Notes: generated by a model from the sequence alone, not told the origin. A stretch of DNA of 18,685 nt from Polyrhizophydium stewartii (GCA_027604665.1 JADGIZ010000233.1:1-18685), one strand, 5' to 3'. Shown: positions 1 to 9,769, counted from the first letter of the stretch. Numbers and translations: made by a program.

Positions 1-2
1 AT

Positions 3-160
3 CCAGGTAATACCCCATCAAATAAAATAATTGGCCGGAGGGTTCCCGCATCCGCTTCTAACAGTTTTCAAAATAACAGAAAACCTGGAGTTTATGTTTG
101 GACTAACACAGTAAACAGTATGTAGGGTCTGCGACGGATCTAAGGAAACTAACTAATTAA
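3..160 (+). pseudogene. GIY-YIG homing endonuclease remnant, frameshifted, 5' end outside window
   Basis: Intron-encoded GIY-YIG endonucleases cut intronless alleles and spread their host intron. Frame 3 is open from the window edge and reaches a GIY-type motif, GVYVWTN, at 87-107. The expected continuation, QYVGSATDLRK, is found in frame 2 at 116-148, ending at TAA 158-160. Together they give the family signature: a GVY block, about ten residues, a YVG block, then an LRK arginine region. The switch lies near 108-118, where the sequence is consistent with loss of one copy of a 7-base cagtaaa repeat (inference). The LRK segment also lacks the second basic residue usual there and stops soon after. 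No start codon is visible, as expected if the reading frame ran on from an upstream exon. It could belong to the same intron that ends before the cox2 exon at 4280, but this is not demonstrated. Confidence 0.75.
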
Positions 161-640
161 TACTGCATAAGTTAAAATCAAATCAAACTATAAATCAAAT
201 CAAACTCTGAACAACTTTGTAATAAATTATTTTAATTAATTATACTAACATTTTATATTTCTTCTAGTCTTTATTTACTTTATTAATAGAGCTAAAAAAT
301 TCACATAGATCCGTAGGCCAATAGCAATAACTATTTTTAATTCTTAATTATTCTTTAATTTATTAAATTAGACAATTAGTAGTACCAATAAAATAAGTTT
401 AGATGATATTTGGTAAGACTTTTAATACAGTTAAAATAAAAAATCTAATTAGACTAATGTCCTCTAGAAGTTGTTCAAATTTCTTCAGTATCTCTTAAAT
501 CCCTGTTTGAATAAATTTATCCTTAAAGGGTTTAATAAGACTATAATTTAAGTATTAAATAACATTGGGATTTTAGTATAAAGAGGTTAAACACTAATTA
601 AATTAATAAATACAGTAAATCCGAATCTAATTATTAAGTT

Positions 641-685
641 GGTCACTCCCACGGGGCCGAAGGACCCGGGGTCCATCAGGACGTG
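641..685. repeat. GC-rich palindromic element
   Basis: A GC-rich island in AT-rich surroundings. It contains the near-perfect palindrome ggacccggggtcc at 662-674, followed by atcagga. The gtcc-atc-gga type ending suggests a diverged family B element. Confidence 0.5.
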
Positions 686-1423
686 AATTGTAATAATTAT
701 TTTATCTATTAAACTCTTTATATATTTATTTTATCTTTTACTCCAGCTTTAGCTGTATAATATTTAATAACTCCTTATCAATTATGTTTATTGACATTAT
801 ATTTATTTAAATAATACAAAGGCCAATTTAAGCCAATTAGTTATAATTAAAAAAGGTACTTCTGAATCCTAAATAATCAATAATAACAAGTTTAAAGTTA
901 ATCTAATCAAATTCATCTAAGTATTTCTAATTAGTTTATTGAATAACTCAAGTTAATAATAGAACAGTAAATAATTCTCTAAGGTATTTCTAATTTAATT
1001 GGATCTAGTTATAATCAATTTAATGTAATTAAGTAGGTTAATCTTCTTTTTAGTCTAATTACTATCTCTTTCTTCACTTATTTGGACTTTATAGCCTTTA
1101 AGTTCATTATAATCAGTTTATCACTAGAATATAATATTAAAGAGCTGTTAAATATTTTATCCAATCTGTAATTTAAACCTTTATAATAACCCTAGATATC
1201 TTAATAATGTCTTTAAATAAATTAATAATCTTTAAAAATAACTTAAGAACCAGTTTGAATGAATTTGTAATAAGTTTAAACAGATTCTGAATAAATCTAA
1301 AAGGACATTGAATGAATTCTATCAAGATTAATAAATGTTTATAATAGCAATTTAACTTAATATGATAGCTAGACTAAAATAAGATAAGAAAGTTAAGCAT
1401 ATAATTAATAGAGTTAATTTAGA

Positions 1424-1438
1424 TCGATGCACAGCAAT
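1424..1438 (-). repeat. Family A mini-hairpin, reverse orientation
   Basis: tcgatgcacagcaat: a TGC/GCA stem with loop ACA and the conserved TCGA flank. It is the reverse complement of the ATTGC-NNN-GCATCGA consensus. Confidence 0.75.
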
Positions 1439-1493
1439 TTAATAATTTTATTGATAAGATTAAGGGATAATTAGAGAATAGGTTAAATAATAA

Positions 1494-1527
1494 TCCTGAA
1501 GGACGCTCGTCCTGAAGTCCAATCGGA
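1494..1527 (+). repeat. Family B GC hairpin element
   Basis: It starts tcctga, has the stem AGGAC/GTCCT around loop GCTC, then gaagtccaatcgga. Near-identical copies lie at 6443 and, inverted, at 14280. Confidence 0.8.
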
Positions 1528-1623
1528 TAAATAAGTTCGATTAAATAAAAAGTATATTTAAATTTATCAAGTATTTCTTTAATAAGCCTATCTAATTTAG
1601 TTTTAATCCTAATAATTTAATAA

Positions 1624-1658
1624 TCCGGTGGACCTCTGGGTCTGCCGACCCATCGGGA
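1624..1658 (-). repeat. Family B GC hairpin element, reverse orientation, alternative stem
   Basis: It opens tccggtggacctc, has stem GGGTC/GACCC around loop TGCC, and closes with atcggga. The frame matches the copy at 17362, but the stem is a different base-paired sequence. Confidence 0.75.
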
Positions 1659-2835
1659 TAATAAATTGGTTAACATTAAGATAAGATTATAGTGTAAATA
1701 TACTAAGAAATTTTTATGGATTAATTAAGAATAGGTTAGAATTAAAAGGGTTTAGTTAATTAATTAATAAATCATAAAGTTGTTGATAACAAATAGGTGA
1801 AAATTATCATACAAAGTATATACTAGTTAGCTATTTTTAATTTCTTATAACCTTTAGCTGTCTTATTCTATTCAATTACTAATCAGTATTTCTACTTAGC
1901 CAGTATATAGCTAATTTCTATAATTAAAATTATGATAAAGTTGACCCTTGATTTACAGTGTAATTTATTTACTAGAAATAATGATACTCTTAGTCTGGGA
2001 TTTTGTAATCTTATGGTAATTGGTTTATAATAAATAGTATGAGAATAAATAAAGAATAGGGCTAACATGGTACAGATTTAACTAGACTGTACTTGGTGTA
2101 CTCCTACTTGATTTATTTGCTACTAATCTAACTTGCTTTGTTGTATTTCTTACTCTAATTTAATTTACTGTGGTACTTACCTTTCTCTCCTTTTTTTAGT
2201 TTATTTAAGCTACTTTAAATTAGTACCATATATCTCTAATTAATTGGATCTAATTCTTAAGACTTAAATGTTCTACATCTCCTTAACTAGTCCTTGATTT
2301 ATTCTTTGTAAGTCCATTGTACTCTAATAATCTTTCTTTAGAACTCCCTTTATTTTCTAGTTTAATCCTATCTATTCTTTATTAATCTTTATATGTTTAT
2401 TTAAATAATAAAGTAGTCAAAATAAGTTAGAAAGAAATAAAAATGTAACAAATGAAGTAGAGATAAAAATAACTCCAAGATAAATGATAAACATAAATAA
2501 ATGATTCCTCTAATACTCTAATTTATTCTTTTACTAATTAATGATAAATCTAATAAGTTAAAATAAAGCCAAGATATATAAATGAAATAAAGGGATAAGT
2601 AAAATAAGATAAGAAAGGTTAAATAAAGATATTGAACACGGAATTAGTACAGGAAAAGAGATAGTAACTAAAGTTATTTTCTGTTAATAATCTATAATTA
2701 AAGAATAGGCATAGGTTATTAAATAAATGATAAGTAATAAATTTATTAATATTATGTTGTAGTTTACTTATAACAATTCACAAAGTGACCAACTAACTTA
2801 ATTATCTAAATAACTACTTGAGTTAATCAAAATTA

Positions 2836-2850
2836 ATTGCGATGCATCGA
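2836..2850 (+). repeat. Family A mini-hairpin
   Basis: attgcgatgcatcga, with ATTGC and GCATCGA ends; the centre cgatgcatcg is also a palindrome. Confidence 0.75.
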
Positions 2851-3183
2851 AATAAATCATATTAAATTAGAGGGTCTAAAAGTAGTATCAAAGGGTTTTA
2901 AGACTCTAACTGAATCAATATTTGGTTATTAAATATATCTTTAATCTAAGAATGTTCTAATAAAGTATTATCATTAAGGTTGTAATATTAATAAAGAAAG
3001 AAGTTTAAGATTGGTTGTTGATCTTATTATAACTTTAGGATGTCAATTTTACTTTGTCATTCAATAAACTAATAGTCACTCTTGTTTAATTATACTGCTA
3101 AGCCTTACTTAACTAACCTATTATAACCCTTTCACCTTTGGTTACATTACTTTGGTTCCATTATTGATTTATTAACTTTATTT

Positions 3184-3233
3184 AGACCGTCCGAGCAGAT
3201 GGAGGTGCGAACCGACCTCCGGAGCATCGGTCT
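3184..3233. repeat. Large GC-rich stem-loop element
   Basis: Nested pairings: outer stem agaccg (3184-3189) with cggtct (3228-3233), inner stem ggaggt (3201-3206) with acctcc (3215-3220) around an 8-base loop. It is the longest isolated structured GC element in this part of the window and resembles a double-hairpin design. I see no tRNA-like loops in it. Confidence 0.65.
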
Positions 3234-3252
3234 GATCAAATATTTAAATAAT

Positions 3253-3289
3253 TCAGACCAGACCGAGGGCCAGGCGTCCCTCTGGACTA
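3253..3289 (-). repeat. Family B-like GC element, reverse orientation
   Basis: Begins tcagaccagaccgagggcc and ends gcgtccctctggacta. A sister copy with scattered substitutions lies at 3718-3754, fewer than 500 bases downstream and in the same orientation. Confidence 0.65.
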
Positions 3290-3609
3290 TTTTCTAAACT
3301 ATATCCATCACAAATCTTCACTTTAACTATACTATTAATTAGGTCCCCTACTTAAGTACTTTAGCTATTATTCATTGATATTACATTATTATTTAATAAG
3401 GATAACTATACTTATGATACTCTAACCATTGAACTATTATAATATTAAAGATATTTATACTATAAACAATTCCTTAGTGTTGGATATTTTAGAGTACAAC
3501 AGACATTATTAAATTAAGGCATCTATGATGCTATTTTAGGATACTATTCATTAAATAAGTTAACACCATAGTCCTATTAATAAAGTCTTAACAATCTTTA
3601 AATTATTTT

Positions 3610-3624
3610 ATTGCGTTGCATCGA
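3610..3624 (+). repeat. Family A mini-hairpin
   Basis: attgcgttgcatcga: the ATTGC and GCATCGA ends are intact. Confidence 0.75.
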
Positions 3625-3717
3625 ATTAATATTTAAGCCAAACTTTTTTACATAATATTCATCTATAACCACTTCATAGCAAGCTATTCCGTTTTACTAT
3701 TTTTAGGATTTTATTAT

Positions 3718-3754
3718 TCAGACTGGACAGAGGGCTGGGCGTCCCTCAGGACTA
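3718..3754 (-). repeat. Family B-like GC element, reverse orientation, sister of 3253
   Basis: Begins tcagactggacagagggct and ends gcgtccctcaggacta. The same layout as the element at 3253, with changes concentrated in the first half. Confidence 0.65.
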
Positions 3755-3819
3755 TTTATATTCTAATATTCACTTGTATTATTCTAGTTTTAATTAATTT
3801 ATTATCCATCTAATTTTAT

Positions 3820-3884
3820 TCGATGCGATCCTCCGGCCCTCCTCTGGACCTCGGGTACGGAGTCCCCTCGGAACGTAACGCAAT
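3820..3884 (-). repeat. Family A element carrying a long GC-rich insertion
   Basis: The two halves of a reverse family A copy (tcgatgc at the left, gcaat at the right) are separated by about 50 GC-rich bases. The insert contains ggacctcggg, like the ggacctc core of reverse family B. This suggests a composite or nested element. Confidence 0.65.
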
Positions 3885-4029
3885 AACCGTTTCCTGTGAC
3901 AGTTTCACTATCTAATCATACACCCAGGGTAATTTCTGCTATTTACTTGTACAACTTTAACTGAATCAAGTATTAACTTAGTGTATGAGTAACCATTAAA
4001 ATTTATATTTTAATAATATCCAATTAATT

Positions 4030-4279
4030 ATATTTCAGAGGAATCAAAAATCTTCTTTAGATTCGGGATCTCAGGAGAGCTTTATGTATAATCTTGGTGT
4101 CACTATTGAGTGTTAACGGTTAATCAGTTATAATAACTTAAGACCGTCAATATTATGAAAATGATTCAAACTATTGCTACAGACTAGCTCACACAATCAT
4201 TTAATAAAGGGTAATTAAGAGGCATATCCCCAAAATTAATTTAATGTATAGTCGTTTAATCATATCTTTGTGATTTAAG
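4030..4279 (+). ncRNA. Probable 3' portion of a group I intron in cox2
   Basis: The cox2 reading frame begins abruptly at codon GCA 4280 (AIPGRLN), and nothing upstream in this frame resembles COX2. An intron boundary between 4279 and 4280 fits well: the base before the exon is G, the usual last base of group I introns, and the missing preceding codon in the family is normally Asp, whose GAT form would supply the 5' exon U. A candidate P7 pairs ACGGT (in gttaacggttaat, about 4112-4124) with ACCGT (in ttaagaccgtc). The distance between these strands is short, so P3/P8 cannot be drawn with confidence. The intron's 5' end is not identified. Confidence 0.5.
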
Positions 4280-4444
4280 GCAATTCCAGGTCGTTTGAAC
4301 TCTGTTGGATTTGTTATTAACCGCCCTTCTACATATTATGGTCAATGTTCTGAGTAGTGTGGTGTTATGCATTCTATGATGCCAATTGGTGTTAAAGCTG
4401 TGGCTATTACCGACTTTAGAAATTGGTTGGACAGTCAAGCGTGA
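4280..4444 (+). CDS. cox2: Cytochrome c oxidase subunit 2, last exon (C-terminal CuA domain)
   Basis: COX2 accepts electrons from cytochrome c at the CuA centre of complex IV, on the intermembrane-space side of the inner membrane. This exon has 54 codons plus TGA (4442-4444). It starts AIPGRLN and contains GQCSELCGVMHSMMPI, supplying the CuA ligands: two Cys, the Glu between them, His and Met. It ends in NWLDSQA, a normal COX2 terminus. The Leu of CSELC is encoded by TAG (4355-4357), so TAG is read as Leu. The upstream exons, with the membrane segments and the first CuA His, are not found in this window. The presence of this half in mtDNA argues against a chlorophycean alga, where it is nuclear. 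The codons are richer in G and C than the flanking DNA. Confidence 0.93.
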
Positions 4445-4520
4445 AATGATTTAAATTTGAATGATTCCCCATAGGGTGCCTCTTATTAATTTCCCTTTCT
4501 ATATTTATTAGATTCTGTTC

Positions 4521-4533
4521 TGGCCTTCGGACT
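4521..4533 (+). repeat. Family C mini-hairpin
   Basis: tggccttcggact: GGC-CTTCG-G core with a C(TTCG)G tetraloop-like centre. Confidence 0.6.
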
Positions 4534-4550
4534 ATCAGTTATTTATCTTG

Positions 4551-4580
4551 ACCGGAGGTCGGCCACGGCCTCCACCGGAT
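4551..4580 (+). repeat. Family B GC hairpin element
   Basis: The stem gaggtc/ggcctc, with one G-T wobble, is followed by the family B right end caccgga. It lies immediately beside a family A copy (4582-4596). Confidence 0.6.
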
Positions 4581-4581
4581 T

Positions 4582-4596
4582 TCGATGCTTTGCAAT
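4582..4596 (-). repeat. Family A mini-hairpin, reverse orientation
   Basis: tcgatgctttgcaat; abuts the family B element just upstream. Confidence 0.75.
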
Positions 4597-4929
4597 TTTA
4601 TTAATCTAAGAACCTAAAGGATTTATGTCTAGATTTTAATAAGGATGAATGACAACAATGATGAATAATTGATTTTAATAATCTTGAGCTAGTTATATTT
4701 AATATTATAATTAATCTCCTTGCTCTCTACATTAAGAACATAATTTATCTCAAGATCCCTATTTAATCTCTTCTGAATGTATCTATCCCTCCTAATCTAA
4801 CTATACAGAATACTAACCACCTATGACAAGTCCGAAGTACTTCCTATTAATCTCTTCATTATTAATGATATACCTCTCTAATTACTATTACTAATTGTGT
4901 AGATGTTCTAATCCTCTATTTTAATCTCT

Positions 4930-4941
4930 TGGCCTCCGGAT
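4930..4941 (+). repeat. Family C mini-hairpin
   Basis: tggcctccggat: a variant of the tggccttcggat core. Confidence 0.55.
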
Positions 4942-5022
4942 TATTCACTATGTCTATTTAATATATTTATCTATTCCTCTTTATATTATATATAATTAGT
5001 TAACTAATTAATGTAGAAGATC

Positions 5023-5036
5023 TTGGCCTTCGGATC
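5023..5036 (+). repeat. Family C mini-hairpin
   Basis: ttggccttcggatc, preceded by gatc, so the element is bracketed by gatc on both sides; this could be a target duplication. Confidence 0.6.
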
Positions 5037-5052
5037 TATCTCATTGCTACAT

Positions 5053-5068
5053 TCGATGCTCACGCAAT
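5053..5068 (-). repeat. Family A mini-hairpin, reverse orientation
   Basis: tcgatgctcacgcaat. Confidence 0.7.
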
Positions 5069-5090
5069 CTTAATAATTCTTACCTATTTA

Positions 5091-5107
5091 TCGATGGCTC
5101 TGCCAAT
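5091..5107 (-). repeat. Family A mini-hairpin, reverse orientation, long stem
   Basis: tcgatggctctgccaat: the stem is TGGC/GCCA with loop TCT, one pair longer than the usual TGC/GCA, while the TCGA and AAT flanks are kept. Confidence 0.75.
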
Positions 5108-5187
5108 TATTATTACCATAACTTATTCCTAATACTCTTAGTTTATTACCTATTTACTACTGAATCTCTTATACATTATAGATTATA

Positions 5188-5203
5188 CACAGCTATGCTG
5201 TGG
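5188..5203. repeat. Family D triloop hairpin
   Basis: cacagctatgctgtgg: stem CACAGC/GCTGTG with a triloop. Confidence 0.6.
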
Positions 5204-5220
5204 TTATTATCATTTACTAT

Positions 5221-5232
5221 TGGCCTACGGAT
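5221..5232 (+). repeat. Family C mini-hairpin
   Basis: tggcctacggat. Confidence 0.55.
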
Positions 5233-5336
5233 TATTGTATTATATTTATGTGCTAAGATCTATTAACCACTAATTCGATTAGTTATCTTACATACATATT
5301 ACAGTTCTTGTTACCCTATTACTTAAGTCTTATTGT

Positions 5337-5352
5337 TCGATGCTTACGCAAT
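5337..5352 (-). repeat. Family A mini-hairpin, reverse orientation
   Basis: tcgatgcttacgcaat. Confidence 0.7.
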
Positions 5353-5662
5353 TATCCATTCAACTATTTTAGCTTATTCATGCTCTACATAGTCTTATTA
5401 CATATTGTATTTTATCTATCTCTTACTATCTACTTATATAACTCTCGGCTATCAGTCCGGAGGATGAGGATGAATTCCATTTGATGTAGAAGAATAGCTT
5501 AAATTAAAATTATTACCTTTTATACTACTTTAAGGTTGGGTTGATGAGCTAGATTATAACAATATCAATAATTAATAATACCGAATAAACTCAATATAAA
5601 TCTCTCCCTAATATTGTAGAGCTCTCCATAGGAGAACCAGTAATCTACCTATAAAAATTGAA

Positions 5663-5675
5663 GATCCGAAGGCCA
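5663..5675 (-). repeat. Family C mini-hairpin, reverse orientation
   Basis: gatccgaaggcca, the exact reverse complement of the tggccttcggatc form. Confidence 0.6.
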
Positions 5676-6081
5676 AATAGAACTTATAAGAAATTAGTTG
5701 GAGAATAGACAGATATAAAATTATTCAAGGATTAATAATGATTTCAGATTGTTACATATATTAGAATATTGCATAATGGCTAAAGTATTGATTATTAATA
5801 TTATAAACCGCCAAACGTATCCCTTAAGGGGAAAGAGTGCTGCAGTCTAAGCTGGGTGTAAATAGCTAATTCTACTTATTTATTTTATCTTTATCCCAGG
5901 GACCTCTGGAACGAGTCACATTGTGAACTCTGTATATTGCATCTTAACTTCCATCTTAACTAATTATCCTAACAATGTATCCGACCTTCTGATCTTAACT
6001 ATAGACATGATACAGATCATCTTAACTAGATGTCATATTAGTAGCTCATTTTAACTAGAACTATTTTAACTCCCGCTGGGA

Positions 6082-6108
6082 CCCTGTCCATAGGTCCATG
6101 GGACAGGG
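6082..6108. repeat. Perfect 8-base GC stem-loop
   Basis: ccctgtcc (6082-6089) pairs fully with ggacaggg (6101-6108) around an 11-base loop containing taggtccat, a family-B-like word. A second GC patch, tcgcattccggaggatcgcga, follows at about 6124. Confidence 0.65.
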
Positions 6109-6442
6109 GACTAATGATATTAATTCGCATTCCGGAGGATCGCGATTAGAATGATATATACTATTAACTATAACTAATATAGAATAACTCTATTAACTAT
6201 ACCTAATCTATGCTAACTCTACATAAGATATCTCATACTCTATAAATTAATAAGATAAGATATAAATACATTAAGATACTAAATACAATCAACCATGTCC
6301 GCAACCCATTAAGATATTAAGACTATGTTAGAAACTACATAGAATACGTCTCTATTAAATCTACACTAGTGATGCTAGAATCCTTTATATTCTGTAGACT
6401 ATCCCACTCAATTAACTATGAATACTAATGTAGAATAACTAG

Positions 6443-6476
6443 TCCTGAAGGACGCCTGTCCTGAAGTCCAGTCGGA
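6443..6476 (+). repeat. Family B GC hairpin element
   Basis: Starts tcctga, stem AGGAC/GTCCT with loop GCCT, then gaagtccagtcgga. Differs from the copy at 1494 at only a few positions, mostly in the loop. Confidence 0.8.
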
Positions 6477-6632
6477 ATAATAAACCTATTTATACTGTCT
6501 AACATATCTATAATAGGTAGAAGAGTCCGTAGTACTGAATAATAACTAATTTAATCTACTATAACAAATGTGTATCTCCTCTATAAAAATAGAACTAAGC
6601 TATAATATACTAAATAATTAAGATTAGAATAA

Positions 6633-6666
6633 TATTGCGTTGTGGGCCTCCGGAACATCGCATCGA
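6633..6666 (+). repeat. Family A element with GC-rich insertion in its loop
   Basis: The attgcg and catcga ends enclose about 20 extra bases including gggcctccggaac, and the right end is duplicated (catcgcatcga). Compare 9082. Confidence 0.65.
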
Positions 6667-6960
6667 TATGATTAAAACTATGACTGAACAGTATTAATCG
6701 CTAACCAGTGGAATTCAAATACATATAAAATTACACCTAAGTATAGACCGCAGAATATTGAACATCAGATATTATACAAACCAAACCATAGAGAGTGTAA
6801 CCAATATGGATTAATCCCAAATTAATAACTACTATAATAGGCTACTTGACAGAATATGGATAGAATTATACAGGCAGGGAATTAGTTCACCTATAGCTAA
6901 TAATCTAAACCCAAATATGACAATTATCTAATTTATATTATTGAAAATAAACTGACTATC

Positions 6961-6971
6961 CAGCATAGCTG
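6961..6971. repeat. Family D triloop hairpin
   Basis: cagcatagctg: CAGC/GCTG stem with ATA loop. Confidence 0.6.
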
Positions 6972-7000
6972 TATCTCCAAATTCCGTATAGCTATAAGTC

Positions 7001-7017
7001 TCGATGGCTTTGCCAAT
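7001..7017 (-). repeat. Family A mini-hairpin, reverse orientation, long stem
   Basis: tcgatggctttgccaat: TGGC/GCCA stem with loop TTT. Confidence 0.75.
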
Positions 7018-7796
7018 CACTATTCATCCTATTAGTATAAATTATATACATAATAACTACTACTATTCAAGCTATTCACCAATATTTACTAAATATAATT
7101 ATTAGATTGAATCAATGACTAACTATTATAATATTAAACTAGTAACTATACATTAAATTGAAATATGAAACTCACTAATCTCTAATCAATATCAATAAAT
7201 TTGATTTAACATCAAGAAGATCCTTAATATAAACACTAACCAGCTCAGATTAGATCCCATTAGTTATTAGTAAAGTATTCTTACTTATAAATATAATTAC
7301 CAATGATATGTATCGTATTCTTTATAATAAGCTCTTTAGTAGTAAATAAGATTTAGAATGTACTTATTAGTATAGCCAGAGTTATTTATCTCTAACTTAT
7401 AGTATCATATACTTAGCTATTAATACCTATAGTATTGTGGATTATATCCTTAACAAAAATATCAATAGTAGACTGATTAGTATTTGTATATAAATACTCA
7501 GAATAGATTCTCATTAATAATATCTAACATTTGTAGAGTAAACTTATTTACAGATAAATACTATGGATACCCATAAGATATTACCATTAGTAATAATATA
7601 CTTAGTAATAAATCTAAATAGTATTCGATTAATAAAGAACCATAGTATACTACTAATAAAGATTCTAACTACCCATAGGATATATCATTAGTAATAGATA
7701 GTTAGAATTACCAATAGCTATTAATAGTAATATTGTTATCTGTAATACTGTTGTCATTAATCTTGGAATCTAGTAGCAATAGGTTAGTTTAGGATT

Positions 7797-7809
7797 GATC
7801 CGAAGGTCA
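7797..7809 (-). repeat. Family C mini-hairpin, reverse orientation
   Basis: gatccgaaggtca: a one-base variant of the form at 5663. Confidence 0.55.
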
Positions 7810-7921
7810 GAATAATAGATATGTTAGTGTTAATGTCTACCTCCAATAGTTCTAAGTATAAGGATTAGTAATTAGAGGTCTAAGCATATTAATAATAGCG
7901 TATATTAGTAAGTATAAAGTA

Positions 7922-7956
7922 TTCCGAAGGGACAATGTCCCTGAGGTCCATTGGAA
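7922..7956 (+). repeat. Family B GC hairpin element
   Basis: Starts ttccgaa, stem GGGAC/GTCCC with loop AAT, then tgaggtccattggaa. The copy at 17362 is nearly its exact reverse complement. Confidence 0.8.
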
Positions 7957-8054
7957 AGATTTAGGAATTTAATTGGTGTCATTAGTAATGGTTGAACCAA
8001 TAGTACTTATTAATAATAAATAGTATCCATCAATAACAACCAAATCAACGTAAT

Positions 8055-8085
8055 ATTGCTCCTACGGACCTCAGGGACGCATCGA
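8055..8085 (+). repeat. Family A element with family-B-like insertion
   Basis: attgc and gcatcga ends are split by cggacctcagggac, which matches the core of reverse-oriented family B. This is the clearest case of one element type lying inside another. Confidence 0.65.
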
Positions 8086-8181
8086 TATAATAGTGGATAT
8101 AATAATTATAATAACGGGGAAATAAGCCTTGTTATAAATAGAGAGAATAATCTATAAATATAAATAATCCTAACTTAATAA

Positions 8182-8192
8182 CAGCGTAGCTG
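8182..8192. repeat. Family D triloop hairpin
   Basis: cagcgtagctg: CAGC/GCTG stem with GTA loop. An identical copy is at 11594. Confidence 0.6.
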
Positions 8193-8233
8193 AATAATAA
8201 ATATTGGAACATAATTAAATGAATTGGTGTAAT

Positions 8234-8260
8234 AGTGTGGGTTTCCTTAAAACCCTCACT
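8234..8260. other. Isolated stable stem-loop
   Basis: agtgtgggttt (8234-8244) pairs with aaaccctcact (8250-8260), 11 positions with one mismatch, around the loop cctta. It matches none of the dispersed families. It could be a transcript-processing or termination structure, but no gene is adjacent. Confidence 0.55.
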
Positions 8261-8882
8261 CTTCTACTCTCGATATTCCTTATCTTAGGATTAAAGTATA
8301 TAGGGATTTAATTGTAATGCAGAGGATAATTATTCATCTTTAAGTGGGCATAATTAGGATATACTAATTATTAACTACTAATATTATAATTAGATATTTA
8401 CCTTATCTTAGTTAAATTAGTCTGAATTCTAGAGATTATAGGTGTAGAAACAATAACTATAGTAAATATATAAGAACTACCATTATATGGGATACTAAAG
8501 TCTATTGAATCTTAGTTCTAAATGTAGATCTATATATAGTATGTCTTATAAGTATAGGAAATGATAAGTTAGTATTTAAGCATCTGTCATTATTATAAGA
8601 AGGGATGACTAGGGAGTAGACACTAATATGACTTTAGTATATAGAATCTAATAGGTCTTTATCTTATACTTAATTATATCGGCAATTTAGAGATAAAAGG
8701 GGTAGTAATACTAGTAATCGATTTTATTCTATTAAGTACCATCAAATTCATCATTAAGAGTATATTAGAGTGATTAATAAATAGGGGGATCTATTGTAAT
8801 AAAGTACCCATAATTGTAGGATCTAATCCCCCTAATTCAGTATAAGCATATATAATACCTAATAAGTAGTTATAAAGTATTA

Positions 8883-8919
8883 ATTGCGTTTGCAGTGATT
8901 CCACTTCCACAAGCATCGT
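8883..8919 (+). repeat. Family A element with hairpin insertion
   Basis: attgc and gcatcg ends enclose an insert containing its own small hairpin, agtg-attc-cact. Confidence 0.65.
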
Positions 8920-8990
8920 ATTTAATTTTATGTAATAACAAGTCATCAATATGATGACAAAATAGTAATTAACTGGATGAGTATTTAATA

Positions 8991-9020
8991 TCCAATGGAC
9001 CTCCCCCCTTGGGGGACCTA
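8991..9020 (-). repeat. Family B GC hairpin element, reverse orientation, CCCCC/GGGGG stem
   Basis: tccaatggacct as in the copy at 17362, but the stem is CCCCC/GGGGG around a TT loop. It is followed by accta rather than the usual atcgga. Confidence 0.7.
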
Positions 9021-9081
9021 ATTAAAAGTATACTATAAATAATAATGAATAGTATCGTAAAGTAAGATAAGATATTATCAA

Positions 9082-9117
9082 ATTACGTTGCGTCCCATTG
9101 GGCCGCATCGCATCGTA
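9082..9117 (+). repeat. Family A element with GC-rich insertion
   Basis: A degenerate left end (attacgttgc), a loop insert gtcccattgggcc, and a doubled right end, gcatcgcatcgta. Confidence 0.6.
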
Positions 9118-9593
9118 TAGATTCTAATATACAAGTAAAACTAAATATAATATATAGCAGAACTGCAGGATATAACTAGTTGAATATAAGGAAGAATGAA
9201 TGATAAGTATAATAAAGCACCTGTAATTGATATATAAATAAGTAGGGACAAATGGGGGTACTATGTACCTCTAATTAAATAAGTAATCTACCACTATAAA
9301 AAGAAATACCACTATCGATAGAGACTAGAAGTAATACTATAGCAGCTAAGTAATATATTTATAGTAGAGGGTACTACTTTAGATAATTAAATCTAAATAA
9401 AGATGTTATCAATAAAGTTAGATTACACATGTCAACTACCAATACTAATTTTATATATTTATACTCATAACAAATACAAGTTCGATAGCCAGTAGTACCT
9501 TGTTACAGATATATTCATAAGTAGAGATTTAACAGTTAGATAGATATTAAATAATAGCCTATCTTAATAATCAAATAAACTTAATATAACAGT

Positions 9594-9608
9594 ATTGCGA
9601 AGCACCGA
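9594..9608 (+). repeat. Family A mini-hairpin
   Basis: attgcgaagcaccga: TGC/GCA stem with loop GAA; the right flank is CCGA instead of TCGA. Confidence 0.7.
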
Positions 9609-9769
9609 TAATAATTCTAATATAGAATCTTAATAAATAATAGAGGAATCCCTTCAATAACTAATTGTACTTTAATACTTACAAATATATTTAATGGAAG
9701 GAAAATTTAATTGTATTTAAACTAATGACTTATATTTATAACTAGTAACTAATTAAAATCTGATAATAA

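Larger units (their letters stand above)
161..4029. other. Gene-free AT-rich stretch with GC-rich hairpin elements
   Basis: No reading frame of convincing length or recognisable motif was found on either strand, even with TAG as Leu. The background is almost only A and T, interrupted by isolated GC-rich elements listed separately (near 641, 1424, 1494, 1624, 2836, 3184, 3253, 3610, 3718 and 3820). A short tandem duplication of aaatcaaatcaaact lies at about 176-206. The stretch may be the interior of one large intron running from the GIY-YIG remnant to the cox2 exon, or a true intergenic spacer. Confidence 0.6.

Noticed and set aside
3887..3963. Open frame PFPVTVSLSNHTPRV as a possible intron-ORF tail
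   Set aside because: Only about 25 codons, no recognised motif, and next to a composite GC element.
4256..4438. Reverse-strand 60-residue open frame
   Set aside because: It is the shadow of the cox2 terminal exon on the other strand, which carries clear CuA motifs.
5269..5290. tRNA T-arm-like ctaattcgattag
   Set aside because: The loop is too short and no acceptor, D or anticodon stems can be built around it.
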